From assembly GCF_023101765.2 (NCBI RefSeq), contig NC_064214.1, forward strand, positions 10,732,001-10,796,000: DNA of 64,000 nucleotides, given 5' to 3'. This stretch comes from Spodoptera frugiperda (Eukaryota > Arthropoda > Insecta > Lepidoptera > Noctuidae). The position numbers were made by a program, and so were the translations under genes. A model generated the notes under the pieces. The model made no database searches. It was given only the letters and a program-made list of their open reading frames with translations, and was not told the DNA's origin. Position 1 is the stretch's first letter. Each line of letters starts with the position of its first letter. This document shows, piece by piece, positions 1 through 12,010 of this stretch.

Positions 1-40
1 CGGGAGAAGTCATTGAATAATTTTCCACCCTCAAAAAAAA
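1..40 (+). mobile_element. A-tailed SINE-like element (family A), 3' end only
   Basis: The window opens inside the 3' end of a repeat that recurs about ten times here. It has the conserved end CGGGAGAAGTCATT, then a C-rich stretch and an A8 tail. The rest lies off the left edge. The A tail and variable 5' truncation of the copies indicate retroposition. I recognise the wording from noctuid genomes but cannot name the family with certainty. Confidence 0.75.
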
Positions 41-60
41 GGTTCATCGTGAGTAACTAA

Positions 61-580
61 ACACTACTAGTTCAAACATACTATACATATCATCAACCGA
101 TACGAATCAACAATACCATATTACCCCTACGTACCTAAATGTCATAGTCCTACTTCCCACCAAACATATTATAACCTATCATCACGACTTACTGAAATTA
201 ATCAAAACTTCAACTGTACCACGACTACCAAAGCAATCGATAATCGAAAATGTTTTTCATTAAACATTGTCATGTTAGAATACAAAACGAAATGATCTGA
301 TACCCCGGTCAGAACGAAGTTCAATAATTGAATTCAATGCCTGACTAATTTATATCGTCCTTGCATGATAACATCATTCATTTTAGACGTTTTCTAAATA
401 CATGCTGTCAATTGAATATAGACTTTCTGTTACTTGTTCGAAGATTGGTTTTAGGTTGTGATTGGATGGCGCTTATTATGTTTTGTTGTTTGTATTATGT
501 GTGTGTATGAAGGTTTGCCAGTAATGTTACAGTTGAAGAAGGGTTTGGTTTTGTTGACAAAATGTTTTTCTAATCTATAG
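61..580. other. Skew-switch unit 1 (A/C arm, core, G/T arm)
   Basis: 61-180 counts A46 C36 G6 T32 and 481-540 counts A14 C3 G16 T27. The composition flips around a core near 300-330 that contains CCCCGG. No repeat family or ORF explains it. Confidence 0.6.
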
Positions 581-1119
581 GTATATAAAGGTTATGATTA
601 TCGCAATTAAGTGACAGGATCAAGTAAAGAATTTTGGATGTAGAAATTGAGCTTTATATTATTACCGTTCTTAACCTGTTTCCAAGTGCTCTATAGTAAT
701 CAATGGAAAGGTTCTAGTCAAATAATATATTTCAGTCACTGTTAAGTGACTCAGTCGGACTTAAAAACATCGTACAAGGAGTTTATATTCCAAGCAACAT
801 AATACAACTATCTACTCCTAAAATTATGCCTGCACATACATATATACGTATGTATGTATATCAGATTTCACAATTTTCACCATTTACTCCTATTAGAAAT
901 CGTGCACTCGTTAAACTTTTCAAGCGCTTACCCACCCTTTAATTTAAAACACTGACTTTTAAATTACTAGATGTGTCATCGGAATAAACTACAAAATAAA
1001 GCATGATGATCCGACTGTTGTTTCCCTGAAAAGGTAGTTAGAGTTAAATCTATGCACTATTTAAATATATAGTTCGGGGTTGAAGCGGGCATATAATTAC
1101 TGCCCATATCATTGCAAGG
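581..1119. other. Low-copy non-coding stretch
   Basis: No ORF of note and no recognised transposable element. It holds a near-palindromic ATAC/GTAT run at about 836-861 and a mildly C-rich segment at 780-960. Confidence 0.5.
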
Positions 1120-1120
1120 G

Positions 1121-1295
1121 TGCCTAACCTACGGGTTGCCGAAACTCGGCTCGAAGAGCTCCTTCTCTTCTTACTCTACTACTTCTGACTCCTGTAAACA
1201 CGGGATGGATTTAAATCACTAATAAGAGTCTGATACTCCCTATTGCCTCACCCTAGGCGGGAGAAGACATTAGATCATTATCCGCTTTAAAAATA
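1121..1295 (+). mobile_element. Family A SINE-like copy, diverged
   Basis: It shows the head (GGTTGCCGAAACTCGGCTCG), the middle (AATAAGAGTCTGATACTCCC) and the end (GGCGGGAGAAGACATTAGAT) of family A in order, with an eroded A-rich tail. Many substitutions mark it as an old copy. The 108-codon frame starting at 1301 is downstream and unrelated to any protein I know. Confidence 0.75.
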
Positions 1296-1630
1296 ATAGG
1301 GTGGAAAATCCTCATTTCTCTTATTTGGACAAGATAAAGGGCACTATCAGGCTGCTTCTGATAAAAGCATCACGGGTAACCCCTCCTATAACTAGAAGAC
1401 TGTCTACGGAAAACAGGCTTTGCCTTCTTTCTTTTTCTGCTCCTCTAATAATATCTTCTGATTTATTTTGTTGCGGGAACCAAAACAGTCATTCCTGCCC
1501 TGAGACTTCAGTGTTCCGGTGTTTTCATGATATAGTTGATATCTACTGTAGATCCTGGCTTATAGGAGTTGCAGCGGTATGGGAGGTTGTGGCGGGCTTG
1601 TCCCAAATCCCAATAATCTCATACTAGTGC

Positions 1631-1970
1631 TCACACAACAATAATAATAAGTCTCTTCTAGACAACCAAACATCAACTCTTCCGAGTTAATAAAGCTTCT
1701 ATTCACGTGCCTTCTTTTTATTTGCGACTGCGTCGATCAAATTCTCGGAGGGTGCAGTGTTTGGTCGTGCGATCACGCGGCAGAGACAAAATGGCGGCCA
1801 CTTAATTACAATGGGGACTTTTAATTGATCAGCGATTTTTTGAGATGACGAGGGTGATTTGGGTGCTTATGTAATGTTTGGAATTTGTTTGTGTGGATGT
1901 GTGTAGATGTATTTATATGTCAAGGTGTTTTATTTTTGTTTATTGTACTTATGTATGGAAATGTGAGATT
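1631..1970. other. Skew-switch unit 2 with AAAATGGC core
   Basis: The A/C arm at 1621-1680 counts A25 C16 G4 T15 and the G/T arm at 1861-1920 counts A11 C1 G19 T29. The core at 1725-1810 holds GCGACTGCGTCG, GATCACGCGG and AAAATGGC (1788-1795). One of the cleanest units. Confidence 0.65.
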
Positions 1971-2035
1971 AAAAATTAGCTAAGAAGGTAGGTAGAGATC
2001 TCGATAATAATAAGTCCATATATATTCTTGAATTT

Positions 2036-2118
2036 ACTTCTGGTGTTTCGGGTATCCATAGGCGGTGGCGATTACCATCAGGAGTTCCGTCCGCTAGTTT
2101 ATCGGATTATGTATAATA
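2036..2118 (-). mobile_element. Fragment of the 300-bp dispersed element (family B)
   Basis: Reverse copy of the 5' part of family B: GGTGTTTCGGGTATCCATAG, then GGCGGTGGCGATTACCATCA, ending in an A run. Twelve copies in the window share this wording. The 114-codon frame beginning at 2028 runs through it and is not a gene. Confidence 0.7.
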
Positions 2119-2683
2119 AAAAAAATATATTCTTCACATTTAACGTGTACGTATGTAACGTCAATTATAGTTTAAATACTTTTAAAAAGTTCCTTAGTAC
2201 ATTTTATAATAGTAATGTCATAAACCTTTACTTTAAAAAATACAATACACAGAAACTTCTAGCAAAACTGTCGCAAAAAATGACGATAAAAATTCTAATG
2301 TATCGTTTCAGTTTACAAGACAGATGTCCATTTAATAGGCCATTAGGTACGTTGTATTTTCTATACTTATGATATTAAGGCGAAATTAAAAATAAATTGA
2401 AAGGCGCTTTAGTTAATGATGGCTGAAGTCGTTGACAATTACGACCGTCAATTATGGGACATGGCACAGGTGTCTACACGGCATATAGAAACTTTGTATT
2501 CCGTGGGTGTGTACCATGTTTTAGGAAATTAAGTTTAAAAGGGCCTTTTAGTATTAATTTACTGTAATTAGTTTAATAGGAGTTAAGTGTTGAAATACTA
2601 CAATTAATTATCTGTTAATGCAAGTAGGCTACGTGAAAGTATGACGATCTGATCCACATCTAATACGAGAGTAATTCTTCAAT
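2119..2683. other. Low-copy non-coding stretch
   Basis: AT-rich, with no repeat recognised beyond the flanking fragments. No coding signal is seen in any frame. Confidence 0.45.
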
Positions 2684-2684
2684 T

Positions 2685-2785
2685 CTCCGGAGCTACGGTC
2701 TACCAAACGAGTAACCGAGGCTCCGACTCGAAAGGCAGGAGTAGGATCAGGATGGTTTTTAGTCAGTTAAAGTATGATACTCTAA
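2685..2785 (+). mobile_element. Family A SINE-like copy, 3' truncated
   Basis: Begins at the family head (CTCCGGAGCTACGG), continues through GGCTCCGACTCGAAAGGCAG and GGTTTTTAGTCAGT, then fades before the GGCGGGAGAAG end. It defines the probable 5' end of the family together with the copies near 14049 and 19224. Confidence 0.75.
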
Positions 2786-2820
2786 TAAACAAAATGTCTG
2801 CCTAAATCCACTACTGTAAT

Positions 2821-3350
2821 TTAGGTTATTTTAGTTAAACGCCAATAGCATATCGAATAACATATTTACTGCTATCATAATCCAAACCAAAATAAATTCT
2901 ACAATAAAAAAGCACCAAACACACGAACATGTAAACACTCCGTACCGAACAATATAAAGCCACAAACAAACTTTCCTCACTCGAAAATAAGTCCAATAAA
3001 CGTGCAGTAATCTACCGGAAAATCACCCGGCCTCAACCAATTTGGGCGACAATAAAGCAATTCAACGAGAAACGCGCGACACTTTGATTAATTGCCGGCG
3101 CCAGTGTCGCGATGTCGCGGTCGCGGTGCCAGTCGCTTCGTGTGAACCCAGCCTTATGGCGTGTGCGTAATTTGTATTCATTGTGTTATTTATTTGGTGA
3201 TGTTGATAATATATGCTTTTTTTGGCAACGTATGTATTGTATTTTTTGTTATTTTAATTTGAGCTCTCAAATATACGGCTTAAGGATGACATTATTTTGT
3301 TAAGTAGATTTATGATATGTAAAGAAATGGTTTTGTTAAGTCTTTTCTTT
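2821..3350. other. Skew-switch unit 3, GTCGCG-rich core
   Basis: 2881-3060 counts A81 C49 G20 T30 and 3121-3300 counts A37 C24 G39 T80. The core at 3060-3135 is packed with CGCG and GTCGCG words (GTCGCGATGTCGCGGTCGCG). The 63-codon frame from 3112 is incidental. Confidence 0.7.
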
Positions 3351-3365
3351 TGTTTTGCAATTAAA

Positions 3366-4250
3366 ATATGTACTTGCATGCTACACTAAAAAGTTTTAAG
3401 CAACGAATTACTATAACATTATCTATCGGTACATTACCTATAAGTAACTTAAAATTCCACATTAATTCACTTATAAACCTATTTTTTATAAAATACATCG
3501 CACCAATTAATCATTCACACCGAAAACAAAGTCGGAACCTATTAGCAATAATTTTCACGCGCCCGCAGCAAAAATTGATTAATCCTTCCATTAATTGAGC
3601 ATGTAAACACAAAAAGTAGGTGCATTGTAATTGTCATGCCGATCTCAGTACACAGAGCTACATACCAAACTATACAACCAGTCTAAACTGACCTTCGAAT
3701 GTGCAAAAATATCTTACAAAGCGAGACCATGGTAAACTGGATTTTTATAGCTCGATGTGTGTGCGCGAATACGCGACATCGCCCGAGGCCTCAGCTGTTA
3801 TCGCTGCAATTATGCAAATTCAACGTTAAATTATTGCGCGACCGTGTAATTGTTTCAGCGACTCGCGACTTGTCGCGTCAACTGTTAATTTTCTTGTTAC
3901 AACCGACACTTAAGTGTGGACGCGGCCTTATAATGGTTCGGGACACTCGTGAAGCTTATTATTAATATGATCAACTGCTTTTCAATGAGATACGTGTTAG
4001 GGTTTTTGGTTGGTTCGTAAATTCGTAATACGTAATTTAGTGTATAAAATATAATGCATGGTTTTAGAGTGTATGGGTAAATTGATTGGGCAGCCGTGGA
4101 GTGTGTACCAATCTCAACAAATAAGTTTTTTAGTCAACTATGCTTTTGTGTTTTCTATTGCTTTTGTGTAATAATTTCGGATTTGGTATACTAGAAACTT
4201 ATCTGATTCTCATGTTTATAATAATATTTTCTAAAGTAAGTATGTAGTTA
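3366..4250. other. Skew-switch unit 4
   Basis: A/C-rich arm 3366-3700, core 3745-3945 with repeated CGCGAC/GTCGCG (ACGCGACATCGCC, ACTCGCGACTTGTCGCG), and G/T-rich arm 3946-4250. The frames at 3368 and 3699 follow the base skew and resemble no protein. Confidence 0.6.
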
Positions 4251-4289
4251 GAATTAATATTAAAGTGTACATAACTGGTATTAATATTA

Positions 4290-4810
4290 ATAAAACGATG
4301 GTAAAAGTATCAGAAAAAACGAACGAAATTTTCATAAAAATTACATGGCACCAAAAACACAGCTGTTAAACCGCAAATTGACGACAATTACGACACATAT
4401 TACATAAAATGTTACCAAAAGGTCACAATAAAGCTAAATAATAATATTACATTAAATTGATTAAAAATAAGGCTTTCTACACACGCGACAATCGTCTGTC
4501 GCCGACAACCGCAGATTACAATAACGACCAGATGACGTTATGCGTAAGCGCATGCGACTTTAAATCGACCGCTAATTGTGAAACTCAAACCACAATGAGA
4601 GTTTAAATTATGTCGAATTTACGATATTTATGCGAATTATTGTCGATAATGACGACTGTCGGTGTTTTCGTTTTATATATTACGTAATTTTTAACTGTTT
4701 TTGGGGTTTTACTATATTACAATGATGTGTTATAAATTCTGTTGATATATTTTTAAGTTAGGAACATTGGGATTTTTTGGTTCCTAGATATTTTATGGAT
4801 GTTTTAGGAT
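4290..4810. other. Skew-switch unit 5
   Basis: 4321-4380 counts A27 C12 G8 T13 and 4681-4740 counts A16 C5 G9 T30. The core at 4475-4575 contains ACGCGACAATCG and GTCGCCGACAACCGC. The GCGACAATCG word recurs in the cores at 39.8 and 40.45 kb. Confidence 0.65.
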
Positions 4811-4829
4811 TGAGTCAGTCAAAAACTAA

Positions 4830-5400
4830 AAATGTTCATCATTATCTCCAAAATCAGTAAAGAAACAAAACACTAGGCACATGAAACAAATAAATAAGAT
4901 ACATTCTTACAAACATACCCAGTACATAGATTAAGTAACAATAAAATAGATCCACATACACACAAACAAACTGCACGACAGCAAAAAAAAAACTCGAAAA
5001 TCCCGCCATATTTGAAACGAACATGCAATTAACCCTTCGAAAGGAACCCGTTCACAGCCCTTTGTTAACCCTTTAATAGTACCCATTGTGTCAACTGTCA
5101 CTTGGGTCGGAATTAAAAGTGGGCGGATTAATTTTTTTTTTCTACCCTTCGTATAGTAAAAATAGTAGGAAAAAGGGTCATGAGTGGGTAATAACAAGGT
5201 ATGTGGAGTGACAGGCATTTAGCCATCTTTAGAATGGAATAGTCCAGTCAATGTTGTATGGAAAGTGCTTATTTCTATGTATTTGTCGAGTGGGGTTTTT
5301 TAGTGGTGATTAGTTTTGCATAGTAGGGTGATTGACGTTGAGTTTGGTGATTAGGTTGTTAGTCTATGATTTTTTTATTGATGAGCGATCATTTTTTAAA
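4830..5400. other. Skew-switch unit 6
   Basis: 4861-4920 counts A32 C13 G5 T10 and 5281-5340 counts A10 C3 G21 T26. The core at 5010-5135 is C/G-richer. The reverse 95-codon frame at 4931-5218 is a by-product of the skew. Confidence 0.65.
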
Positions 5401-5809
5401 TTTAGGAGACAAAAGGACATGCTTTTTGCCACTTTTTGTACTTTAGGTTTCTGACAATATTTGAGAATGCATATATTATTTTTTTATTGTATCGAATATA
5501 TGTATACTTGAAGCAAAGAAACTGAGATTCAAGCGTTTCTTTTTTTATTTTAAAAAGCCCTGTATAGATTTAAAAAATACTTTTCGTTTTGCAACAAAAT
5601 ACTCTTATTTTAAAGGCAATTTAATTGCCTTTCGTACGATATACGTTACCAATTAATAAAATACTTGTATCAGAAAATATTTATCAAGAAATAAAAATAA
5701 AAAACGTTGGTGGCTCCGTGTCTTTGCACCCAAATATAGTACATACCTATATATTTTTATCAATACATATTTCAACATACATACTTCTCAATCGTTTCAT
5801 CAAATAGTA
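5401..5809. other. AT-rich stretch with a small hairpin
   Basis: Contains a 9-bp stem, 3-nt loop palindrome at 5612-5632 (AAAGGCAAT with ATTGCCTTT). No transposable element or gene is recognised. Confidence 0.45.
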
Positions 5810-6130
5810 ATATAAGCATTTGTAATATATGTAATAGTATATAAGCATTTTCACACCACTAAACGCAGTAAAAGAAAAAAGATGCACAAATCTTTATTAC
5901 ATAACAACTATAGCAAAAACTACATACTCTACTTAAACTCAACTATACAAATTAACATAGGCAACATGTACAAAGTGCACACTATTCGTACGTCGTGCAA
6001 GTGAACTGAACATAATGACAGACAGACAGACAGACGCGGTCACGCGACGCGCGTGTACTGCACCTCGTGTGTTCACGGCTTAACTATTGCGAGTAGCGTT
6101 AGGAAGATAATTGTAAACGTAATTAATTAT
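5810..6130. other. Skew-switch unit 7, weak right arm
   Basis: A/C-rich 5810-6000, then a GC-rich core 5985-6090 with CACGCGACGCGCG. The right arm is A/T-rich but only weakly G/T-biased. Confidence 0.35.
6014..6034 (+). repeat. (GACA)n microsatellite
   Basis: About five tandem GACA units directly next to the CGCGAC-rich core of skew unit 7. Confidence 0.9.
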
Positions 6131-6539
6131 AAAAATAATTATTAAAATGACAAATTTATTTTAATTTTTTTTTCAGAAACGTCTAGGTTTAATCTAAAAA
6201 AGAACGCGACTGGCATTTATGTAATAATGAATTCTACTCTTTTAATACAGGAGAACATGTAGGTACTCCTTGTTTGAAAAAGCATTAGTATTTTTATCTA
6301 CTTGATCTACACATTTCCAGAAGTATACTATAAACTTTATTTTTGTGATCTGAATACGAAGAAAAAATCGATCAAGTAAGTATTATCACATCAGCTTAAG
6401 CGTCTAAAGTTGAGGTGACACTCCTTGTGTATAAAGTAGTTTTAAATATTGATTTTTACGCCTTGTGAATATTTCATTATTATATTCCTAGATCACATTC
6501 TATCTATCATTAATGCCAAGGTTACACTGCTTTCAGTTT

Positions 6540-6935
6540 ACATAGAATTTAGCACTTGACAAACCAAACCTAACAGAATAACGCTGACCAAACACAACCT
6601 TTTCTTTTCCCGAACTACAACCCCAATCATGTAAAATAAAATTGACAAGAACACAATTTGTCTGCACACCATACATGGAGTTAGAGAGGTTATCGGAGCT
6701 CCCATTGACAGTACATAATTGAAATTATTATTTACTATGATTAAATAACAGACCATCGCGCTATGACTGACGTTTGCAAGCAACACACGTAACTCTCAAG
6801 AAGTATTTTGTAAAAGCTTCCCGGTTATGCAATTATTGTATTTTTGAATATCTCTCTGTAGAGGTAACGTGTTGCGAAGGTTGTTTAATGTTGTTGGTAG
6901 GTAGATGGGTATGTAAGGCTTCTGTTTTTACCAAA
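6540..6935. other. Skew-switch unit 8
   Basis: A/C arm 6540-6670, central section 6675-6790, and G/T-rich arm 6840-6935 (TTGTTTAATGTTGTTGGTAG). It ends where a dispersed element begins at 6940. Confidence 0.5.
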
Positions 6936-6939
6936 CTTT

Positions 6940-7165
6940 CTTTTTTATGAGGTAGGAGGCAAACGAGTAGACCGGCCCCTGATGGTAAGCAATCATCGCC
7001 GTCCATAGACACTCGCAACAACAAAGGAGGCAAAGATTATTTTCTTGAAGGATTGAAGGTCGTATTGGTACGAAAATACCGCCGGTGACAGCTTATTCCA
7101 CAGGTTTACTGTATGAGACAGAAAGATTCGAGAGAAATGCACAAAATTCATCTCAACCTGTCTAC
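6940..7165 (+). mobile_element. Dispersed element related to family B (family B2)
   Basis: Shows a T run with ATGAGG, then GGCAAACGAGTAGACCGG, CTGATGGTAAGCAATCATCG, CTTGAAGGATTGAAGGTCG and ACCGCCGGTGACAG. This is the lepidopteran cousin of family B, distinguished by the CTTGAAGG(T/A)TTGAAGGT segment. The reverse frames here (6833-7033 and 6993-7271) lie in the element. Confidence 0.7.
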
Positions 7166-7174
7166 AGGCTTCCT

Positions 7175-7560
7175 TAACAATTTCTACACAAACTAAAAAC
7201 AAAAAAATATATGAAAAGGAACCCACATACAAACACATAATCATACACACAACCCTAAAGAAGAATATCAATATTCAAAATGGCGAATTTCAACGTAATT
7301 ACGGTTGACTAAATATGAATCGTAGCTCAAATAATAAGGGTTGAGGCAACCCTACGACTGTGCAAACATCTCAATTACTGGTGGTTATTAATTCAGAGGG
7401 TGATTATTAATCGCTGTCTTTTGTCTCGAAGCGTCTTGGTAACTTTGTTTACTTATGAACACGACGCTATATTTTGGGTTGCTCTTTGAGGGCGAAAAAT
7501 TGTATTTCTGGGAGTATATTTTGCTTACTGAGACTGTTTTATATATAAACGCTGTTTCAT
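7175..7560. other. Skew-switch unit 9 with AAAATGGC core
   Basis: A/C-rich 7175-7262, core 7265-7400 carrying AAAATGGC at 7277-7284, and G/T-rich 7400-7560. The G/T side gives way to a SINE fragment at 7565. Confidence 0.55.
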
Positions 7561-7564
7561 TTTC

Positions 7565-7674
7565 TCCTGTGTCGTGGGTGCGTTTACAAACATACAAGTT
7601 CACATGAATATGACACCCAGACCGAAATAACAATTTATAGATCACACTAAGAGTTGCGTCGTTGGAGAATCGAA
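7565..7674 (-). mobile_element. tRNA-derived SINE (family H), fragment
   Basis: Reverse copy: GTCGTGGGTGCGTTTACAAA, ATACAAGTTCACATGAATAT, then CACACTAAGAGTTG and a remnant of the box-B region. It aligns with the fuller copy at 42934-43102. Confidence 0.8.
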
Positions 7675-8480
7675 TATTATTTTGACAGGATAATATTTTT
7701 TTCCTACAATTTTAAGAAACAAATTGTGTGTCTACTCCTTAACAAGTAGCTAATAATATGCTATGCATAATATTTTTTTTTCCAATAGCAAATAAAAACA
7801 TTTTCCAAAAGCCATCAAAAATTAAGTTTGAAGATTCAAAAGAATACATATTTTTCTTTATTGGGATTCCTTCTGTCATCATAATTATGCTTAATTGAAA
7901 GCATTATTAAACAACCACACGTCTCAAAAAATTCCAATTTCTGTTCTTCAACAAAATTCATCCATATCAACATTTCGGCTCACAAAGACATTAGGCCAAA
8001 GGAGTTTTGTTATCAAATCCAGCAGGTGGCGTTTCGCATGGCACGAGCATTACGTTAGCACTTATCTTCGTATCACACGACAACCGACATTTACTGTATA
8101 TTTCTGCTATCAATATATCAGTGTAACATCAAACTGATGATATGGTTGAAGATGTATACCTAAAGGTCTATTTTTGGAAACTGTTTTAAACTGCTACAAT
8201 AGGGATGATGACGGGGTATGAAAATTAAAAATCGATTTAATCCGACAGATCGGCAATGAAACAATGTTAGACACGTATTTTTTGTTATTTAATATAACAA
8301 TATTTAGATAAAACGAATTAAAGTTCAGGAGTGGCAGTAAATACCTTATTTGTAAGTATATGTACTATTTTAGATTATATCATAATAAATGTAACAAAAA
8401 TAGCTTTCTTCAGTTTAGTGCTGTCATTTAGAAGTCACTCCTATTATCAAATTAAGTAGTGTCTATACCGAACACATTTA
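7675..8480. other. Low-copy AT-rich stretch
   Basis: About 800 bp with no recognised element. The only frame is 80 codons (7895-8137) and resembles no family known to me. Confidence 0.45.
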
Positions 8481-8830
8481 AATTAGACCTACACACTTAG
8501 ACGTTAATCATAGTAACTTACACACTCACAAAGCAACCAAAACATAACCCAGACGACTAACTAACCAAATCACAAACACCGCATAATAATTACGCTCCCA
8601 TCCACTAAGACAATATAATCAATCCGTCTACCAATTACACGGAGAACACAATCTCACTTAGTGCTTACAGTATTAACAGAGACATGGCAACGTATTACTA
8701 ATGGGTAACTGGATGAGCCCGCAATTTGCATCCCCCATTAATGAGATCTCGTTATTGTGGGAGCATAGATTTTATGATAGTGTTAAGTATGATTCAGATT
8801 GAGGAAGAAGGAGTAAAGATCTGATACTGT
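8481..8830. other. Skew-switch unit 10
   Basis: A/C-rich 8481-8650 (AAGCAACCAAAACATAACCC), core 8640-8760 and G/T/A-rich 8755-8830. The right arm then grades into the purine-rich minisatellite at 8951. Confidence 0.55.
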
Positions 8831-8950
8831 ATATCGTAAGAGTAGAAGAAAATAGAGAATTTTATGGTATAAGCCGGTAAATAAGCAGACGGATCACTGT
8901 AAGTGTATGTGAATTAAAGAGAAACAGGCAATGGAAATAAATTGTGTGCG

Positions 8951-9011
8951 AAACAGAAGTAGAAATAGTAATAAGTAGAAATAGAAGAATAGAGTAGAAA
9001 TAGAAGAAGAC
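8951..9011 (+). repeat. Purine-rich minisatellite, unit AGTAGAAATAGAAGAA
   Basis: Three imperfect units of 16-19 bp begin near 8958, 8974 and 8993. All share AGTAGAAATAG. The tract is almost free of C. Confidence 0.75.
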
Positions 9012-9179
9012 ATAAAAACTACTACCTAAAGGTAGGCAAGTCTGCTTAAATACTACTAAATGAATTGATGAAGTTAAAACTAGCTTTGTCTTTCGTATTT
9101 CAGTAACAAATTTGAAATGCATCCCATGCATTATCCTACCTCTACAAGATAAGATAGGTAACTGTAGTCATAATTAAGT

Positions 9180-9480
9180 TCATCAATACCAATTATATTT
9201 ACCTACAGCTAAAATTATTATTTTCATTCCTAACCACAGTTTAAGGGAACTGTGTGTAAAATCAATTCGTCCCTACCAAGGTAACTTGATACAAAACACC
9301 CCTAAGTCCCGTCACCCTCAATTTGCAAAACAAATTAGCACTCCTTGACGACCGACGACAGAAGCTATGGATTCATGAGCAGACGCCATTTTGAATTTAT
9401 GGGGACAAAAGGAATTGATTTTGTGGTGTATGGGCTGTTTGAGTCAGGAGATAGATGTACCTATTTTAATTAGTTATATA
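9180..9480. other. Skew-switch unit 11 with GCCATTTT core
   Basis: C/A-rich 9240-9345 (ACACCCCTAAGTCCCGTCAC), core 9340-9400 with GACGACCGACGACAG and GCCATTTT at 9385-9392, and G/T-rich 9395-9480. Confidence 0.6.
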
Positions 9481-10059
9481 TTTAATTAAAAATGAATATT
9501 CAGACATAGTTTACGAAGTGCCTAATAGGATTTGATGAATTAAGTGAAATTTCTGAAAATAAATAAATGTTAAGAGTGATGTATATAAAACTATACTTAG
9601 TTTATAGTAAAACTCTTAACATAACATTTCAAATAATAAAACACATCTAAGAAAAGAAAAATACAGACAAAATAAAGAACTACACACAAGCCCATAATCT
9701 TACGTAATTTGGAATAGATACAATGTCAAAATGTACATATTTATCTGCAATTCATTAAAATTATCTGTCATTGTATGTCATGTATTCTTACACTGAGTAA
9801 TACGCCTTTTGTGTTAAAAGGATCTTTAATGACTTTTTGAATCCTTTTAATTGTGATTTTTTGCAAATGCATTTAGGTATTTTATTGTATATTCTACCTA
9901 AGTGCCATGCCCAAAACCCTTTTTTTATAGAAAGCAGTCTTGTGTGATTAGATACAAACCTCAATATTTCGTCGTTTAGATTGTACCGTCAGTCTGATGA
10001 TTTTCTTTTCCCCACACATAAATCTACTTGAACAAGAAATGGGAACCCAAAACATCTTT
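9481..10059. other. AT-rich non-coding stretch
   Basis: No repeat family, hairpin or ORF of at least 60 codons noted. Confidence 0.4.
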
Positions 10060-10390
10060 AAGAAACTCCTAATCTAAAGAAAAACGCATCTAGACACACC
10101 TCTCAATTTACTACTATTATACCACTCAACAAAAGACCAAGAAACATTAAGTTTTGAGACATCATAACACACCATAATTCTTATATTGCGTGTCAAAGGC
10201 TGATACAAAAGTTTCATTATCCAAACCAGTTTACCTAGACCTGTACCCCCTCTTAAATAAGAAGTGAAATGGACGAGCTAGTTCAAGGTGGCAGGTCTTG
10301 AGAAACTGGCTAAGGAAATGCACTAATAGAATGAGCTCAAGTGATTGTGTTTTTAAGGCGTGTTGATAGATTTGATTTTGTTTTGTTGCT
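10060..10390. other. Skew-switch unit 12
   Basis: A/C-rich 10060-10185, centre 10190-10285, G/T-rich 10285-10390 (TGTGTTTTTAAGGCGTGTTG). The 121-codon frame from 10341 starts here and runs into a family B element, so it is not a gene. Confidence 0.5.
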
Positions 10391-10581
10391 CACACGAAAG
10401 AAAAATATACCTAAAGAGTATTTTTGGTGCCGTTTGGAAGTATCCCATTGGTTTAAGTACTGTATCCTATTGTTGGTGATCGTGACATACTTGAATTCGG
10501 TTCTTCAAACGTATAACAGTTTTAACTACTGCTTGGCAGTTCACGTTATCTTTTTTCACATTTTGGATCTGTTGCTAAATG

Positions 10582-10894
10582 TTTTTTTATGGTATAAGTC
10601 GATAAAAGGGCAGACAAATCACCTGATGGTAAGCAATCGCCACTGCCCATTGACATTCCAAGCACCAGAGGCGTTAAAACTGCGTTGCCGTTTTTTTGGG
10701 GGTTAGGAATTTAAGATTTGTTCTGGAATAGGAGATTGGGAAAATTGGGGAGGGGAGGTAATTAGGCCTCCGGTAACTTCACTCACACAACGAAATACAA
10801 CGCAAGCATTGTTTCACGTCAGTTTTCTATGAGGCCGTGGTATCACTCCGGTCGAGCCGGCTCATTCGTGCCAAATCAAGGCTCTCCCACACTT
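10582..10894 (+). mobile_element. Family B dispersed element, near full length
   Basis: The most complete copy, about 310 bp. It has a T7 start with ATGGTATAAG, CACCTGATGGTAAGCAATCG, CACCAGAGGCGTTA, GGGGGTTAGGAATTTAAG, CCTCCGGTAACTTCACTCAC, GGCCGTGGTATCACTCCGG and a GGCTCTCCCACACTT end. No ORF spans it and no terminal inverted repeat is evident. I leave the class open (SINE-like or Helitron-like). Confidence 0.8.
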
Positions 10895-11400
10895 TAAAAT
10901 CCTTCAAACACTTAACAGATATAAACTTCAAATTACTTAAAAACATCAAACATTACGTAATTCTTTAGAATTTTTACAGGAACCAGTGAATACCTACCAA
11001 TAAGACACATCAAAAACCCTCCTGCAGTTTTAGTTTTTGTCGAACAAATAAAAGCGGTCATTTTACGACATGTGAACAAATTAACCTTTGCAGTTGTTCA
11101 AGAGTCCATCTCCTTACTAAATGTATTTAAAAGATGATGGTGTGGACTGCAAGTTAAGTTTGTTTTGGTCGGTAAAAATCCGGGTGAATCACTTTGACGC
11201 ATATAAGTCATGAATTAAAAAGGACAACAACAGACAAAGAAGCCATTTTGCATTGTACTGTGACAGTCTTCCTTGTGGTGCCGCTTTTGGGGCTTCAGAA
11301 TCTCGTAGACGTGGCAGAACAGTCGTGTTTACTAGGATAACATCGTATTAGGTTTTCTTGTGTCTGTGGCTGTAATATGAACAGGAGACTAAAATTATTG
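10895..11400. other. Skew-switch unit 13
   Basis: A/C-rich 10895-11030, centre 11040-11130, G/T-rich 11130-11400 with GCCATTTT at 11242-11249. The left arm abuts the family B copy exactly, so the insertion may have replaced part of the arm. Confidence 0.55.
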
Positions 11401-11529
11401 TGTCTATAATAAGAAAACGCCTTCTGGTTTAATTTATTTTTTTAATAAGCAGAATTTTTAATAAATTTTCATTTTCACCAAAAATATACTGTTTAGTAAC
11501 TCGAGCACATATCGTGTTTAGTAAAATAC

Positions 11530-12010
11530 CGCGATTTTTTTATACAAAATTCAATAACAACAATGCCATTTATTTATTTAATTCAAAAGTTACAACGGTA
11601 GACAACCAATTAAAACAACTTACAAAATTAATGCCATAAAAATGTAGTCCAGTCATATCTAACATGCAATGCCTTTTCTACCAATACTTAACCCTACAAA
11701 AACGCATCAATACTTCTTTGTACACAAGGAGTGTAAATTCGGGCCCTAAGTGTCGCCGCGGTCGTTTTAACACTGCATCGCTAATTGGACACTTAAGCTG
11801 CACCTTAAAGGGTTAAAACAGTTTTTATCCGGGGGCCTCAAAGACCGGCACGCAGCGGATGACGGGTTACAACTGATGTTACCGCCAATAGTGATTATTA
11901 TTCATTATTGAATTTTCGATTAGAATTAGTTTCGAGTATTTATGACTTAATCTGTTGTGACATTCTATGCGCATACGCCGTTTAGATTTGATGTCTTTTT
12001 ATTCGTTTAT
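11530..12010. other. Skew-switch unit 14
   Basis: A/C-rich 11570-11720, a GC-rich core 11730-11880 (GTGTCGCCGCGGTCG, CCGGCACGCAGCGG), and a T-rich right arm 11890-12010 with modest G excess. Confidence 0.5.

Noticed and set aside
6014..6034. (GACA)n run considered as a CRISPR-like or satellite array
   Set aside because: A simple five-unit microsatellite with no spacers. The window is eukaryotic nuclear DNA.
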